64,000 bases of DNA from Litoditis marina (taxonomy: Eukaryota > Nematoda > Chromadorea > Rhabditida > Rhabditidae): assembly GCA_964036275.1 (NCBI GenBank), contig OZ038435.1, positions 5,208,001-5,272,000 on the forward strand, written 5' to 3'. How positions within the stretch are numbered: the first letter of the stretch is position 1; each line of letters starts with the position of its first letter. Below are positions 23,501-35,500 of the stretch, in pieces. The translations under genes were made by a program, and so were the position numbers. Under the pieces are notes generated by a model, which ran no database searches, had not been told where the DNA came from, and saw only the letters and a list, made by a program, of their open reading frames with translations.

Positions 23501-26500
23501 CCGTTTTTTTGGCGTTGACCGACCCTCCTTATTTTCAAATTTGGATGACATACGCCCATTTTTTGGTGACACATGTTCATTTTTCGAAAAAGGCCAGCGA
23601 GAGCTAACAACAATGAAACTGGCGAAAACTATTCATCCGTTAATGTTTTCATGAAATTCCTAGTTGTTTTCATTCTCAGAAACATCCTCATGGCTGTCCA
23701 TACAGTTTCGTTCGCATGGCTCTATGTATGCCTGGCTATCGCTCTGCAGCCGGCCTCGTCTGCGTTCTCTTCCATTTACACACTCTCTAGCCGCGCCGTC
23801 TGGCACTCTCCTCTGATCACACACTCTCTAAGTGGTCGTCTGGCTAAGCCACCTTCAGCCATGCCGGACGGACACCCATAGACCAGACTACGAATAAGGA
23901 GTTAAGAAAGAAAACATGACAAATGTTACATTTTTAGAAGCACAAGAATAGTAGGAATCATTCTAGGTGGAAATAGTATCTTTGTAATACGATTCTAAGA
24001 ACTATGATGCCACTAGGCTGTTTTCTTAGAATTCAGGCAAATATCTGTCATTTTTCACTCTTTTTGACTATTAATCTTCTCTAAAAGTTAACCACACATT
24101 CTTATACCCTTATTAGTTCGTTTTCGATAGTAATTGATGGTTTTTATTCCCGGAAACATCCTCATGGCTGTCCGTAGAGTTTCGTTTGCATGGCTCTATG
24201 TATGCCTGGCTATCGCTCTGCAGCCGGCCTCGTCTGCGCTCTCTTCCATTTACACACTCTCTAGCCGCGCCGTCTGGCACTCTCCTCTGATCACACACTC
24301 TCTAAGTGGTCGTCTGGCTAAGCCACCTTCAGCCATGCCGGACGGACACCCATAGACCAGACTACGAATAAGGAGTTAAGAAAGAAAACATGACAAATGT
24401 TACATTTTTAGAAGCACAAGAATAGTAGGAATCATTCTAGGTGGAAATAGTATCTTTGTAATACGATTCTAATAACTGTGATGCAAATAGGCTGTTTTCT
24501 TAGAATTCAGGCGAATATCCGTCATTTTTCACTCATTTTGACTAATAATCTTCTATAAAAGTTAATCACACATTCTTATACCCTTATTAGTCCGTGTTCG
24601 ATAGTTATTAATGGTTTTTATTCTCGTAAACATCCTCATGGCTGTCCGTAGAGTTTCGTTCGCATGGCCTAATGTAGCTTCCATTCACACACTCTCTAGC
24701 CGCACCGTCGGGCGCACTCCAAAGTGCAAACTCCCTCACTGGCTACTGTAAGGCGTAGTTATTGGATGGTTTACTGACCATAGAAAAGCTTAAGAGTGAA
24801 AATACATAGCACTTGTTAGTTTGGATGCATAAGAACAGTAAGTTTGATGTAATAAGCCTTTTTTCGCAGATATTCTGCAAAAAAGAAAACGTATCGCCCT
24901 CGCATTCTCCGTAATGAATGAGCTCCATCGGTCAGGTTCACCTATTTTGGTACTCAGTTCTTCATATCATGCCAATGGAAATATAATATGTTTATGATAC
25001 CTTTCACAACTCCTCCGATACTCACCATACAATAAAACTTTCTCATATCGGTTTTTAAATTGAGCAATTAATAAGAAAATATCAAAACCTCGAAAACGAA
25101 TGTCGCTTGTACTAATATGATGAACCTCGTAACTTCGTTCCAATCTTCCAATCGAAAAGTGAAATCCGTGCAATAGAACGTGGAAAGTCTCACTCTATGT
25201 ATAAGTTTTGTGACATAATATCTAAACTGTAATCCTAGCTTCGTAGATCGTAGAAACTAGAAACAGAGCTGAGTGTCCTAAAAAAGCACACATTGCTCAC
25301 AATGTAGAAATTGGGATAGGCGGCAAGCGAAGTAACCAACCTGAAAAAAAGCATAGGAAGGAGAGCAAAGGATGTCAAAAATGAAGGACGAGAAATGTCG
25401 GTACCCAGGCAGGGGGTCTGGGGGGCGGCAGCCCCCCAGTATTTTTATACTACATATGCCCATTTTCTGGCCATACGGACGCCCGTTTTTTTTCGGCTGG
25501 CCAGGGGGTATTTTACGTATGGGACATGTATCGCTCTTCCGCAGAGTGGGAAGTTCTCACCAATGAACAGAAGAGGTCTCATTTGGCCACCTTCGGTCTA
25601 CGATTCGTCAACAAAGATTACAAAACTCTGATGGACAAGCTTCCGAATTGGATCACAACAGGTCAGATTCATAGCATTAGCATGCGTTGCACATTGAACC
25701 AGAGCACCCGAAATAGAATGTTCCAGTAGTACCGCGAATTAGATACGTATGAGTGATAGCGAACTAATAATAACCTCAAGTGCATTTTCATAATTGCCGT
25801 TACCGCGAATTAGATACGTATGAGTGATAGCGAACTAATAATAACCTTAAGTGCATTTTCATAATTGCCGTATACCCAACTTTCGAACCTTCATTCTCAG
25901 TTTTATTCTTACGTGTTATTGTACTTATGTGTATATTCTATTGTTAAAGGAAAAAAGGATTCTGTGAATGATGGTCTCTGTTCGAGAATTCTCGCGTTGG
26001 AAGTAGACGCGGCGAGGGATTTTTTCTATGTGAAGTCGAAAAATCATGATGAAAAGTACGTGATTAGCATATCCTAGTTTCTTATCCTATTTGTCCTATT
26101 ATTTATTTATCTTTATTTATTTATTATTTATTTATCCTAGTTAGAAAATCCGCCTAGTTTTCCAATGACAGAAAATGTGGTGTACCTTGTGAAATGTGCA
26201 AAGGAAATGTGATGTGAGATTTTGAATGGCACTCGATGCAGAGAGCACATTGCAGGGCTGATCATTTATAGTTGCAGGGTTTCGGTCGTGCGAAAAGAGG
26301 GAAGTGTGTATTCGTGTTCCAGAAACGAATGTAAAGGTAGTCCACATCTGGTCCCCTGTGAACATATGTGAGTTTACATTTACGGAGAAATGCATGATAT
26401 TTTCTAGTATAGTCAGAATATTTATGTGACATGCAACTCGACTAACTCGAACAACTTTACATGAAATATTTCAATGTTGTGCAATGTTACGTATTTTCGC

Positions 26501-29500
26501 ATATTGGCTTTTAAAAATATGATAACCGTGAGAGTGAACCGATTTTGAGTTCTTGAGTTAGATTTTCATTAGTGCAGTCGTTATAGTTTGAAGAAAATAT
26601 TTCGTGTTCATTTTCATTCGTTCTATATGTTCATTTTTCTGTGCGAATAGCGAAATTTTCAGTTTCACAATGTTCTTTCAGCATCATTGTCATTCTCTCG
26701 TTGGGAGATGAGGAGAAAAACCGCGATTTCGACGGGTTGTATTCTCGCTACAAGATGACGACTGCCAAACAAGCTGTCGCCACACACGTGCATCCAACCG
26801 ATGGGGGAAAGTTCCAAGCTCGCATCGGTCAATTGCCATCCAAGGACAGCAGAAAGAGATCAATGGAGACCATTTCCAGGCGGGTTTTTTTAGTTTCGTT
26901 TTCGTGCATGTTTTGATTCATTCAAAAATGTCATTTCGCACTGCATTTTGTTGTCTATTTTATAGTTCTACGCGTTCTCAGATATCTTATAGTACGCTTT
27001 ACGATCCCCAACGATTTTTTTTCCGAAAGGTGTCGACTTTCATTTAGTGAAATCTGAAATTAATTATTTTCAGTCTAACGTACCACGAATCGCAACAACT
27101 CGCTGGTACGGCAGGTGGGCCAACGAAGAAGAAGAAAAGCGCGGCCTCACCCTCTGTTGACGCAAGTGCGAGGTTGGTTTATTGGTTTGGATAGTGAAAT
27201 CTCAAGTTTTTTTCAGTCTCACTTACCACGAATCGCAACAAGGCTTTCATTTGGTGAAATCTCAAATTTCATATTTTCAGTCTCAGTTACCACGAATGGC
27301 AACAACTCGCTGGTACGGCAGGTGGGCCAACAAAGAAGAAGAAAAAGACGGCCTCACCCTCTGGTGACGCAAATGCGAGGTTGGTTTGTTGTTTGGAAAG
27401 TGAGAAGTCAAAATCAAAACTGTTTGTTTTTGCATAACCGTCTTCTGCGCAATATACATTCGCGATACTTGAATACTCATTTTTCAGTCAATTGGATTCT
27501 GACGAGCGCATGCCTTCTGTTTTGGACGAGCAACGGAACAGTTCGGCCCAACAAACCGATGATTGCAACCGGAGGTTGGTTTAAATTTGTTTGAGGTTCA
27601 TTTAAATTTTATTATCGGTCAGCCTTCTCAGAAAATTCAGTTTATGTAAGTATGATGTAATTCAACTCCGCATATGTGCAAAGTCACACGCAGAAAAGGT
27701 TGATATTTGGCAATTGACAGCCGTATGTAATGAATCCGATCAGAATCTGGGCTGGTATGGCTTTTATTGTACGGGTAGAATATTTTACTTTCTGCAGGCA
27801 GGAAAACGAACAACCCGATGTGCCAATGATTAGAAGCAACCGAGACAGACCGATCTCTCAGCGAAACTTGTACACCCCTGGCTAGGACCGAAAGAGGAAG
27901 CGAATACTATTCACTCGTTTTTGAGTTTTTTACAAAGTTGATTCGATTATTTCTTTTTCTCCAGCTAGAGTATGTAGTCCACTTGTTGTTCACGTGTTTT
28001 CCACTACTGTTCTCATTTCAAGTGGGATGAATAACGGGTTAATTAATTGAGAAGCAAGTGAATCTCACGTAATTTCCATGTTATTTTATTAATCTCCAAA
28101 CTCGATTGATTTTTCGTTGTTTTTTTGTATTGCTTATGTTGTTGTTGTTCCGCTTTAGGTTGTATTCTCCTATTTCAAGTTGTATGATGCTATTTTGGTA
28201 TCAAAATGTGGAATTAATGTTATATAAACCCCGTCGTTGCGTATACCTCCAGGTGGTTCGAAACCCCTCATATATATTTCCTTGCTAATTGCGTTTTGTA
28301 TTTGTGCTGTGCTACACCGTTGTAGTTTAATTTCAGGTCGATTTCGATACGCTGACTGAGTGCAAACCAAACAGCGAAACTAGGATTCCCTACAAGTAGC
28401 TGCCTGCCTTCTCAGGTGATCTAGTTTTAAAGTGTTATACCACTTTTGTTTAAGGTTACAAAATAGAAACATAGCATTCATTTTAGGGTTACCTTTCAGC
28501 TTTCCTTTCAGGGTTGCTTAAGGTTACCTACATTTTTAGGGTTACCTTCATTTTAGGGTTACCTGAGTTTCAGGTTACCTACATTTTTAGGGTTACCTTC
28601 ATTTTAGGGTTACCTGAGTTTCAGGTTACCTTAATTTTAGGGTTATCTTCATTTTAGGGTTACCTGAGTTTCAGGTTACCTACATTTTTAGGGTTACCTT
28701 CATTTTAGGGTTACCTGAGTTTCAGGTTACTAGAGTTAACCTTTTAAAAAAGGTTAGCCGCGGGTTACCTCTAGGAAGCTTCCGGTTACTGTCTAAAAGA
28801 GGTTAGCTAACCTTTTGGTTAGGTTACCCAAAAACCGGGTTAGAAAAAGAATTCACCTTGAAATGAATCCATAAACAAGTACAAGTATACACCCACCTTT
28901 CGACAATGAGGCTAATTTGCACAACATCTTTACACAACACGCAGTGATGGAAGAGAGTGAAAACTTGTATAATGTTGTATTGTATAAGTAAGCACCCACC
29001 TCTCGACAATGAGGCTGATATGGGCCCTGGATGACTTGCAGACCGTGAGCGCCGAGTCTGCCTCGTTCTTCATGCAAGCGGAACGGTACTTCTCCGCCTC
29101 GCCACGCGCTTCGTTGCGAGACTCAGTCAGCTCAGTGGTCTCCGCAATAAATCCTGTGAACATTGCATAGAAATGATTTGTCACAAAAGTTGGTGGTTAT
29201 TCCTGGCGCTGTGCATCTTTTCTTTCAAAATGTATGGAATGAAACATAACTTTTTCGCCATCTGACACGTGGCTGTCTCTCATACAAGATGCAATGGTGT
29301 ATGGTGTTGCATTAGTACAAAACACACTTCAGTAAGGTGTGACCATTATACACAAAGTGACCAGTTTTGCGAGAGGAAAAAAGGTACATGAAAATGCAAA
29401 ACTTCGCATGAAATTTTTTTTACCGGCGTAAGGGGAAGCCACTTTTCGTTTTTTTTTGCCTATAGAGACAAGTTTGCTGGGGGAATGGATCTAAAGCAGA

Positions 29501-32500
29501 CTAGTATATTTATTTTTAGTTAGAAGAACCCAAACAGGAAATGGACCAACTTCTCTGACGGCCCTCAATGTCGAGCTTTCTTCCCGACTTCTCCATGTCC
29601 AACTCGGCCTGCATACGCTCCAACTTGGATTGCAATTCCAAATTACGCTCCTCCAGAGCTTGCTCCTTCCTGAACCCAGAATTTAGAAACAGATCAGTTA
29701 TAAATAAACATGGACTATTTTAACTCTAACTTCAGGAAAATTCACTTATTGGTTTAAAAATAGGATAGTTCTCATAATTTTGGCAAAAAGTAAGCTTTTT
29801 TTCTACTTATCTGACGATTTGGACAACTACTGGGATTGTATGAAAGGTAATTACTGAAATTCCGTTCGACTCACCTCGAATACAATTCAATTGCAGCATT
29901 GTAACGCTCTTCCGAGACCATTTTTGGCTGCGGAACTGAAGGAGGCGGTGTGAGGCGGATGTTGTTGTTCTGAAAACAGCGAAATGAAAAAAAAATGAGG
30001 ACTTAATCTGAAAAACTGTTAAGGTTCTGTTGATTTCGCTCCATCGATGTCACTATTCACAGCATGGCTGGTCAGGATAGATTGTGAGGGAAGAGAAACA
30101 GCGTATGTTTGAAGGGACGCACTATCACTGTATTCTCGACTACAGCTTTAGCAAATGACGAACTCGGGTCTTCGCCATTAAACACCCCGCGTATGATTCG
30201 AATGATAATAGTCGTGATACGCAGCGAATTTGTGCTCTGACTATCCCAAATTGCAGTTGGATACAGTGTCCCACCAGGAAAACTTCGTGAAAGGAGCTCA
30301 CTCCAAGTTTAATGGCACAATTTACTGTAGGCGAGAACTCCGTGCTATGGGTACCGGGATGTTCTAGCATACGTACTCTACACTATATTAAAAATTCGGT
30401 TTCCTAATATTTCAATACCAACCAACCTTCAGTTCAAGATTCATCAGCGGACGAGGGGGCGGAGCAACTGGTTGACCCCGGGCGCGATCAAACTGGCGTT
30501 GATTTGGCTGGAAACAATATTTTATTTTCAGGTTCCGATTCATAAACTGCAATGAACCTGGGATCAAAACTTGTCGAACTAGTCTGGAAGTGAAACATAA
30601 ATAAATAAAAAGGAAAACGAGGATAATCCTGAACTTCTCAAAACAGAGAACATTTCTAGCTACACACGTGCTGAGTGCTACCACTCCCTAAAGACGAAAC
30701 GAGGTTTCGAGTACAATACCTGAAATCAAATGATTTTCAATCAAAGGGATGGGTGGACTTAAACTTCAGTTCCTCAAAAGCTTCAAAGGAAATACAAATT
30801 CAGAAAGTTAACCCCCCCCCCCCACGATTTGGAATAGATGCCGTAAAAAATTATGATAATTAGTGTAACTGGTTTTTTTGGATATTCAACCGCGGTTGGC
30901 ACACATCCCCCTATGCTGCATACACCGTCAAAGCCTCTTTTGAGATGGGGGGTCACGAACTATTTTTTTTAATGAAAAATAGAGGTCGCGAGTGAAAATC
31001 CAGCAAATTTTATACAAAACTAGTGAAAATTGAACCAAAAATTAATGAAAATCGCAGTTTTGAACTATCTTGGAGGGGTCGACTCAAATAAGAGGGGAGG
31101 TATCGGGAGCTTTCAGGTAAAATGAGAGACCCTTGGCGGTGTATGCTATGCTGACAACCGGCGGCGCGCTGACTCACATTCGGTGGGAAGCCCATGTTCA
31201 TCATGGGCGGGGCCATGTGCTGCGACTGTTGATGGTAGTACGGCATGCTGCTGTCTACCTCGGTATCCTGAAAACAGAACCGAATTGCAAATAGAGGGGT
31301 CTTTAACTAATGCTGACTCAAACTAGCCTGTAGTCATTGAATTTCATTTAGGGACTACTCACACTCAATTTCTATTTCTGAATAAGCGGTGAGAATGTAT
31401 TCTATTCGTTATTTTTTATTTTATAAAATAAGCGAGAAGAATCTGAGCGTTTGTGAAAAAGACCGTTTTCGTCCTTCAAATATGGCTAATATAGGGTCAC
31501 CAGAAGACAAAAAGTAAAACAATGATAAGATACTAATAACAGTGGAAAGCACCACTATAAGTGCAAACATGAACATATTTATGTAAAAAAAATATACATT
31601 GCATGACCATATCCCACAATGAAAGGAAACACAGAGAAATGTGGAGCAGAAAGAAGCAAACACATACAACCGGCAGTGAGAAGTGCTTTCCAAAAACTAA
31701 ACGAACTATGCATATCATAGAGGAAAAACAAATAGTGAATAAACCGAATCTTGGAAACATTTTACCAGCCCCAAAAAAAAATCTACGTTTGTTGTCCATA
31801 TACTAGTTCTAATGATACTAACAAAATCGTGATGCCTCTGAAAACGTAATGTCAGCTCTTATCTGGCGCGGGACTAACTGACCACAACTCGTGCCACCCG
31901 AAATTCTATTAAAACGTAGGCGCGTTGAAACAGTTCTCAAGAAAAAAACGTCGTGCACATGTGTATTCAAATAGAATACAGGTAAAGGACTCGAAATATC
32001 AATTGAGATGCGTTTACACACAGGTGAGATTGACTTTTCTACAAAAAACCCGTTTTCACATTTATTTAAATGTGTGAAAACTATGATTTTACATCAGAAA
32101 TAGTCAAACTTTCCCGACCGAGAAGTAGTCAAAGTTTCCCGAAAGATGCACACATGCTTGTGCAGTGAGTGAACCGTGAATCACATGACACGCAGTGACA
32201 TGCAACGTGAAAAGTACGCAAAACGACATCTTCTGCGTACCTGAGCTGCCGTGGTTTCGTTCTTCGTCGACTCAGTATTCTCGAGCAGGTCGTGGCTAGA
32301 GTTGGCTGCAGCCAGCTGGTCCTCCTTTTCTCTTGCCAGATTGGCTTTGATTTCCATTTGAGTGAAACGAAGATTCAAATGCAGCTCGCGTTGGCGCTCT
32401 TCCTCCGCGGCCTACACATAGAGAGGTGGGGGTGATAAGAACATAGACCACTACAGGGACACACACTCTTTACGGAACCCGGTTTTTCAAAAGCACCGTG

Positions 32501-35500
32501 TCTGGAAACGTTTTTATTTGGAAATTGAGCCAAAAATCGAGAAATCAATGATTTTCGGATGAGAGCTTGAAAATTTCGAACCAGTCTCATGAGAACCGTT
32601 TGGTTCAGTGTTGAGCCCTTCGTAACCGCAAAAAGACTTGCTTAACGGTGTGGTCCGTGAGAAACCCGGTTCAATGTGGAATTATGGAAATGGCCCACAT
32701 TAGGCCCAAGCACACGCCACGGACCAGGACACGTCAAAGTTTGACAATGAAAACAATTTACATTCTCATCAATCACAAACATTTAGTTGGGGGAAAGACA
32801 GCTGGCATGAAAGATGAGCCAAACATAGAGTACCTGTCGGCTCCGCTGTTTCTCCTGCGCATCCTTTTCCCGTCGCTTGGCTGTTATCGAATGGTTCATG
32901 ACCTCGCCGACAATGTCCTGCAATCATACACTAACTTAGCATATTTTGGCGGAGGGGTGGCGGGTGAACAGTTTGAGACTACGTGAAGCCACAATGCAGG
33001 CTTAATATAAAAAGTTCCAACTTTTTCCAAAAAAAGTTCCAATTAGGTTCTCTGGGGTAACGGCCTCAAAGTCATATTCGCAAAACAGTAAGGTGAGACT
33101 ATCCTACAAAAACGAGTCCATTTTTCATTAGTGTCCTAAGTAGGCCAATTCTTCTAATTTTGGTGAGAAGGGAGCCCAGTTTTTGATTTGTTCTAGATAT
33201 CCGGACCACTTTACTGGATTGTGGTCTTGGTCCAGTGTCACGTGAATGTATACCTGGAAGGTATCCTGTCCCTCCCCGGAAAAGGATTCTGTGGACTTTC
33301 GTTCCTTCTGAGATGAAGCTGCTACCATCTCTACTGCGCCACTGACCGTAGGGCCACTAATGGAGACGGGCGTCTGCGAGTTTTCCAGCTCTCGACCGGC
33401 ACGGTTCTGGAAAACGTACAATTTTGTTTACATATTGGCATGGTTCTGCAAAACGTACACTTTTATACACATTGGCACGGTTCTTCAAAACGTACACTTT
33501 CATACACATTGGTACGGTTCTGCAAAATGTACACTTTTATACACCTTTTGCGAACTAGGACAACTTTTCTACTGATATAGCTGTCAGGCATATATATTCA
33601 TGATTGTCAGTTAATTAAGGTTTGTGATAAACATCAATCTCTACCTTGCAATATATAATATTCTTATCCATCCTAGAGGCAGAGAAATACTTAAGCTTCG
33701 CAACAAACTGTCTCACAGAGTTGGGGTAAGTAGACACAGCAGCAAACATCTGAAAAGTGAGGTGTTACTATGTTTTCAATCAGTTCATTCCATTAAACAT
33801 CGTGAACATCATAGGTGAAAAATCGCGGGCCGATTCGGCCCGAGTCGGGTCATTTCGGGGGAAAATGTCGGGCCGAAAAGGCACCTTTTCGGCCCGACGA
33901 TTTTTTGGCCGATATGACCCGAATCGGGGAAATTCGTGCAATATTTGATTTTTCTCAGCTCGTTCGATTTCACATACAAAATATACAAACAACAGTAATC
34001 TATGATATTTTCATTAAAAATAGACAATAAAATGAAGACTATCGGAAATTTTGGCGCGTTCTCGATTTGTGGGTGGCCTCAGAGTAGTCAGTGGTCGAGA
34101 ACTTAGCAAATCTGAAAGAACGAACATTTAACCAAAAGCCTATAACCAAAAGTTGTCCACAGCTCCGATCTCTATCTGAGAATCTCCAAAACATAATTAT
34201 GGTTAGATATAATAATAATCACATTGCCGTATTCATGTGACTTAGGCTACCTAATTGGTGATAGAAAAAATTTCATGACCCCAACTTAGAGAAAAATCAA
34301 CCATTCTAATCTTTCATATTTCACGGAAATGCAATAATTAACTTGTTGTATAAGAACCTCATCTTCTGAACAATCAATCTATATATTGAGAACAGCTTAT
34401 AGTGCCACATATACCAATGTGGAAAGACACGTGTTCAATCGCGAATAAACATTCTATTCTATTCTATTCTATAGGATTCGCCCTTTCCAAACAAAGTCAA
34501 ACTCTATGGCGTGTATCGAGTTCAAAATACAAGTGGACTACTGTGACAAATCAGCAAGTCTTCGTTGTTGTTTGAACTTGATTGCCTCGATACACGTCAT
34601 AACTTTCGAATTTCGGTCGAAAAGTGAAGAGATCATACTACAAACACAGCGGGACAGGGCAACATACACCATATTGCCTTTCCTGGCAGGAGTGACCCAT
34701 ATTTCGCACTCCCTAGATAATATAATAATTGAATATCGCAACCATGCACAGACCAACATGTCAAAATGCACAACTCGTGACTGTCCACTACCATCCATAA
34801 CTAATCATAAAGATGACTGCGACTGCAGCTATCAGTCGATCTTCTAAACAGGGGAAGGAAGAGCACGCCAAGTGCGCTGCGATTGATCCTGAAAAAAGCA
34901 CATAGCTAAACTTTGAAATATTAGAATCTGTAAGTGTGACTGTAACTGTAAGAACCCCGGTTGGACGACTGACTTCTATCCTTACAACTAGAGTAGGGGG
35001 GACCCTTAACTATGAACTATGAAGTAATTACCGTCGTCTCGTTACTATTGTATTAGGAAAAATACTAAACTTTTTTTGGGTTGTCCAAGGGGGGAACTTC
35101 TTCCCCCGGACCCCCGTGAAGTTGTCCAAATGACCAAAAAAATTAACCAACAACGGCCTACGACAAAAACGAGTTGATTTGTCTATTTTCGATGTAAACT
35201 CATAAATTTCCACGTTTTCTCAATTCAAAAACGGAGTACTTTTCGTCGTATAGTCGGAACTGACTGGTGTATGGGGTTTGAGGATCTTTGACTTAGGTGA
35301 AACTGTTTTTGAGTTGGAGTATAACGATTACGATGAATTAAAAGTCAGCTATCAACATAGACACTGGTACTAACTACAAAACAGAAGGTGACACTTACCT
35401 TATTACCAATCATCAGTTCACCAGACGTCAAACGAACCAACAACCTCGCCGGACATGACCTGCAAAACTGTATAAATTTCTAAACTATCTGAACAACTGA

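Larger units (their letters stand above)
23486..25521 (+). mobile_element. hAT-like DNA transposon inserted in a MULE-gene exon and apparently spliced as an intron
   Basis: A 2036-bp insertion with perfect 17-bp terminal inverted repeats CATACGTAAAATACCCC. It is flanked by a perfect 8-bp duplication GGACATGT (23478-23485 and 25522-25529), the target size of hAT elements. Removing the element and one duplication restores a continuous exon reading KDMYRSSAEW. In place, the left TIR supplies a donor (CATAC then GTAAAAT at 23491). The right end supplies an acceptor (TGGCCAG ending at 25504). The splice adds ten codons with the frame preserved. No transposase is visible; the interior holds tandem small ORFs. 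Confidence 0.86.

Noticed and set aside
24113..24298. 61-codon minus-strand ORF opposite the small-peptide ORF
   Set aside because: Shadow of the plus-strand ORF in a duplicated segment, with no independent support.
34030..34115. Possible extra minus-strand exon between 33645-33749 and 34850-34888
   Set aside because: It has a CTTTCAG acceptor but no convincing donor and is not needed, since the two neighbouring exons already join in phase 0.
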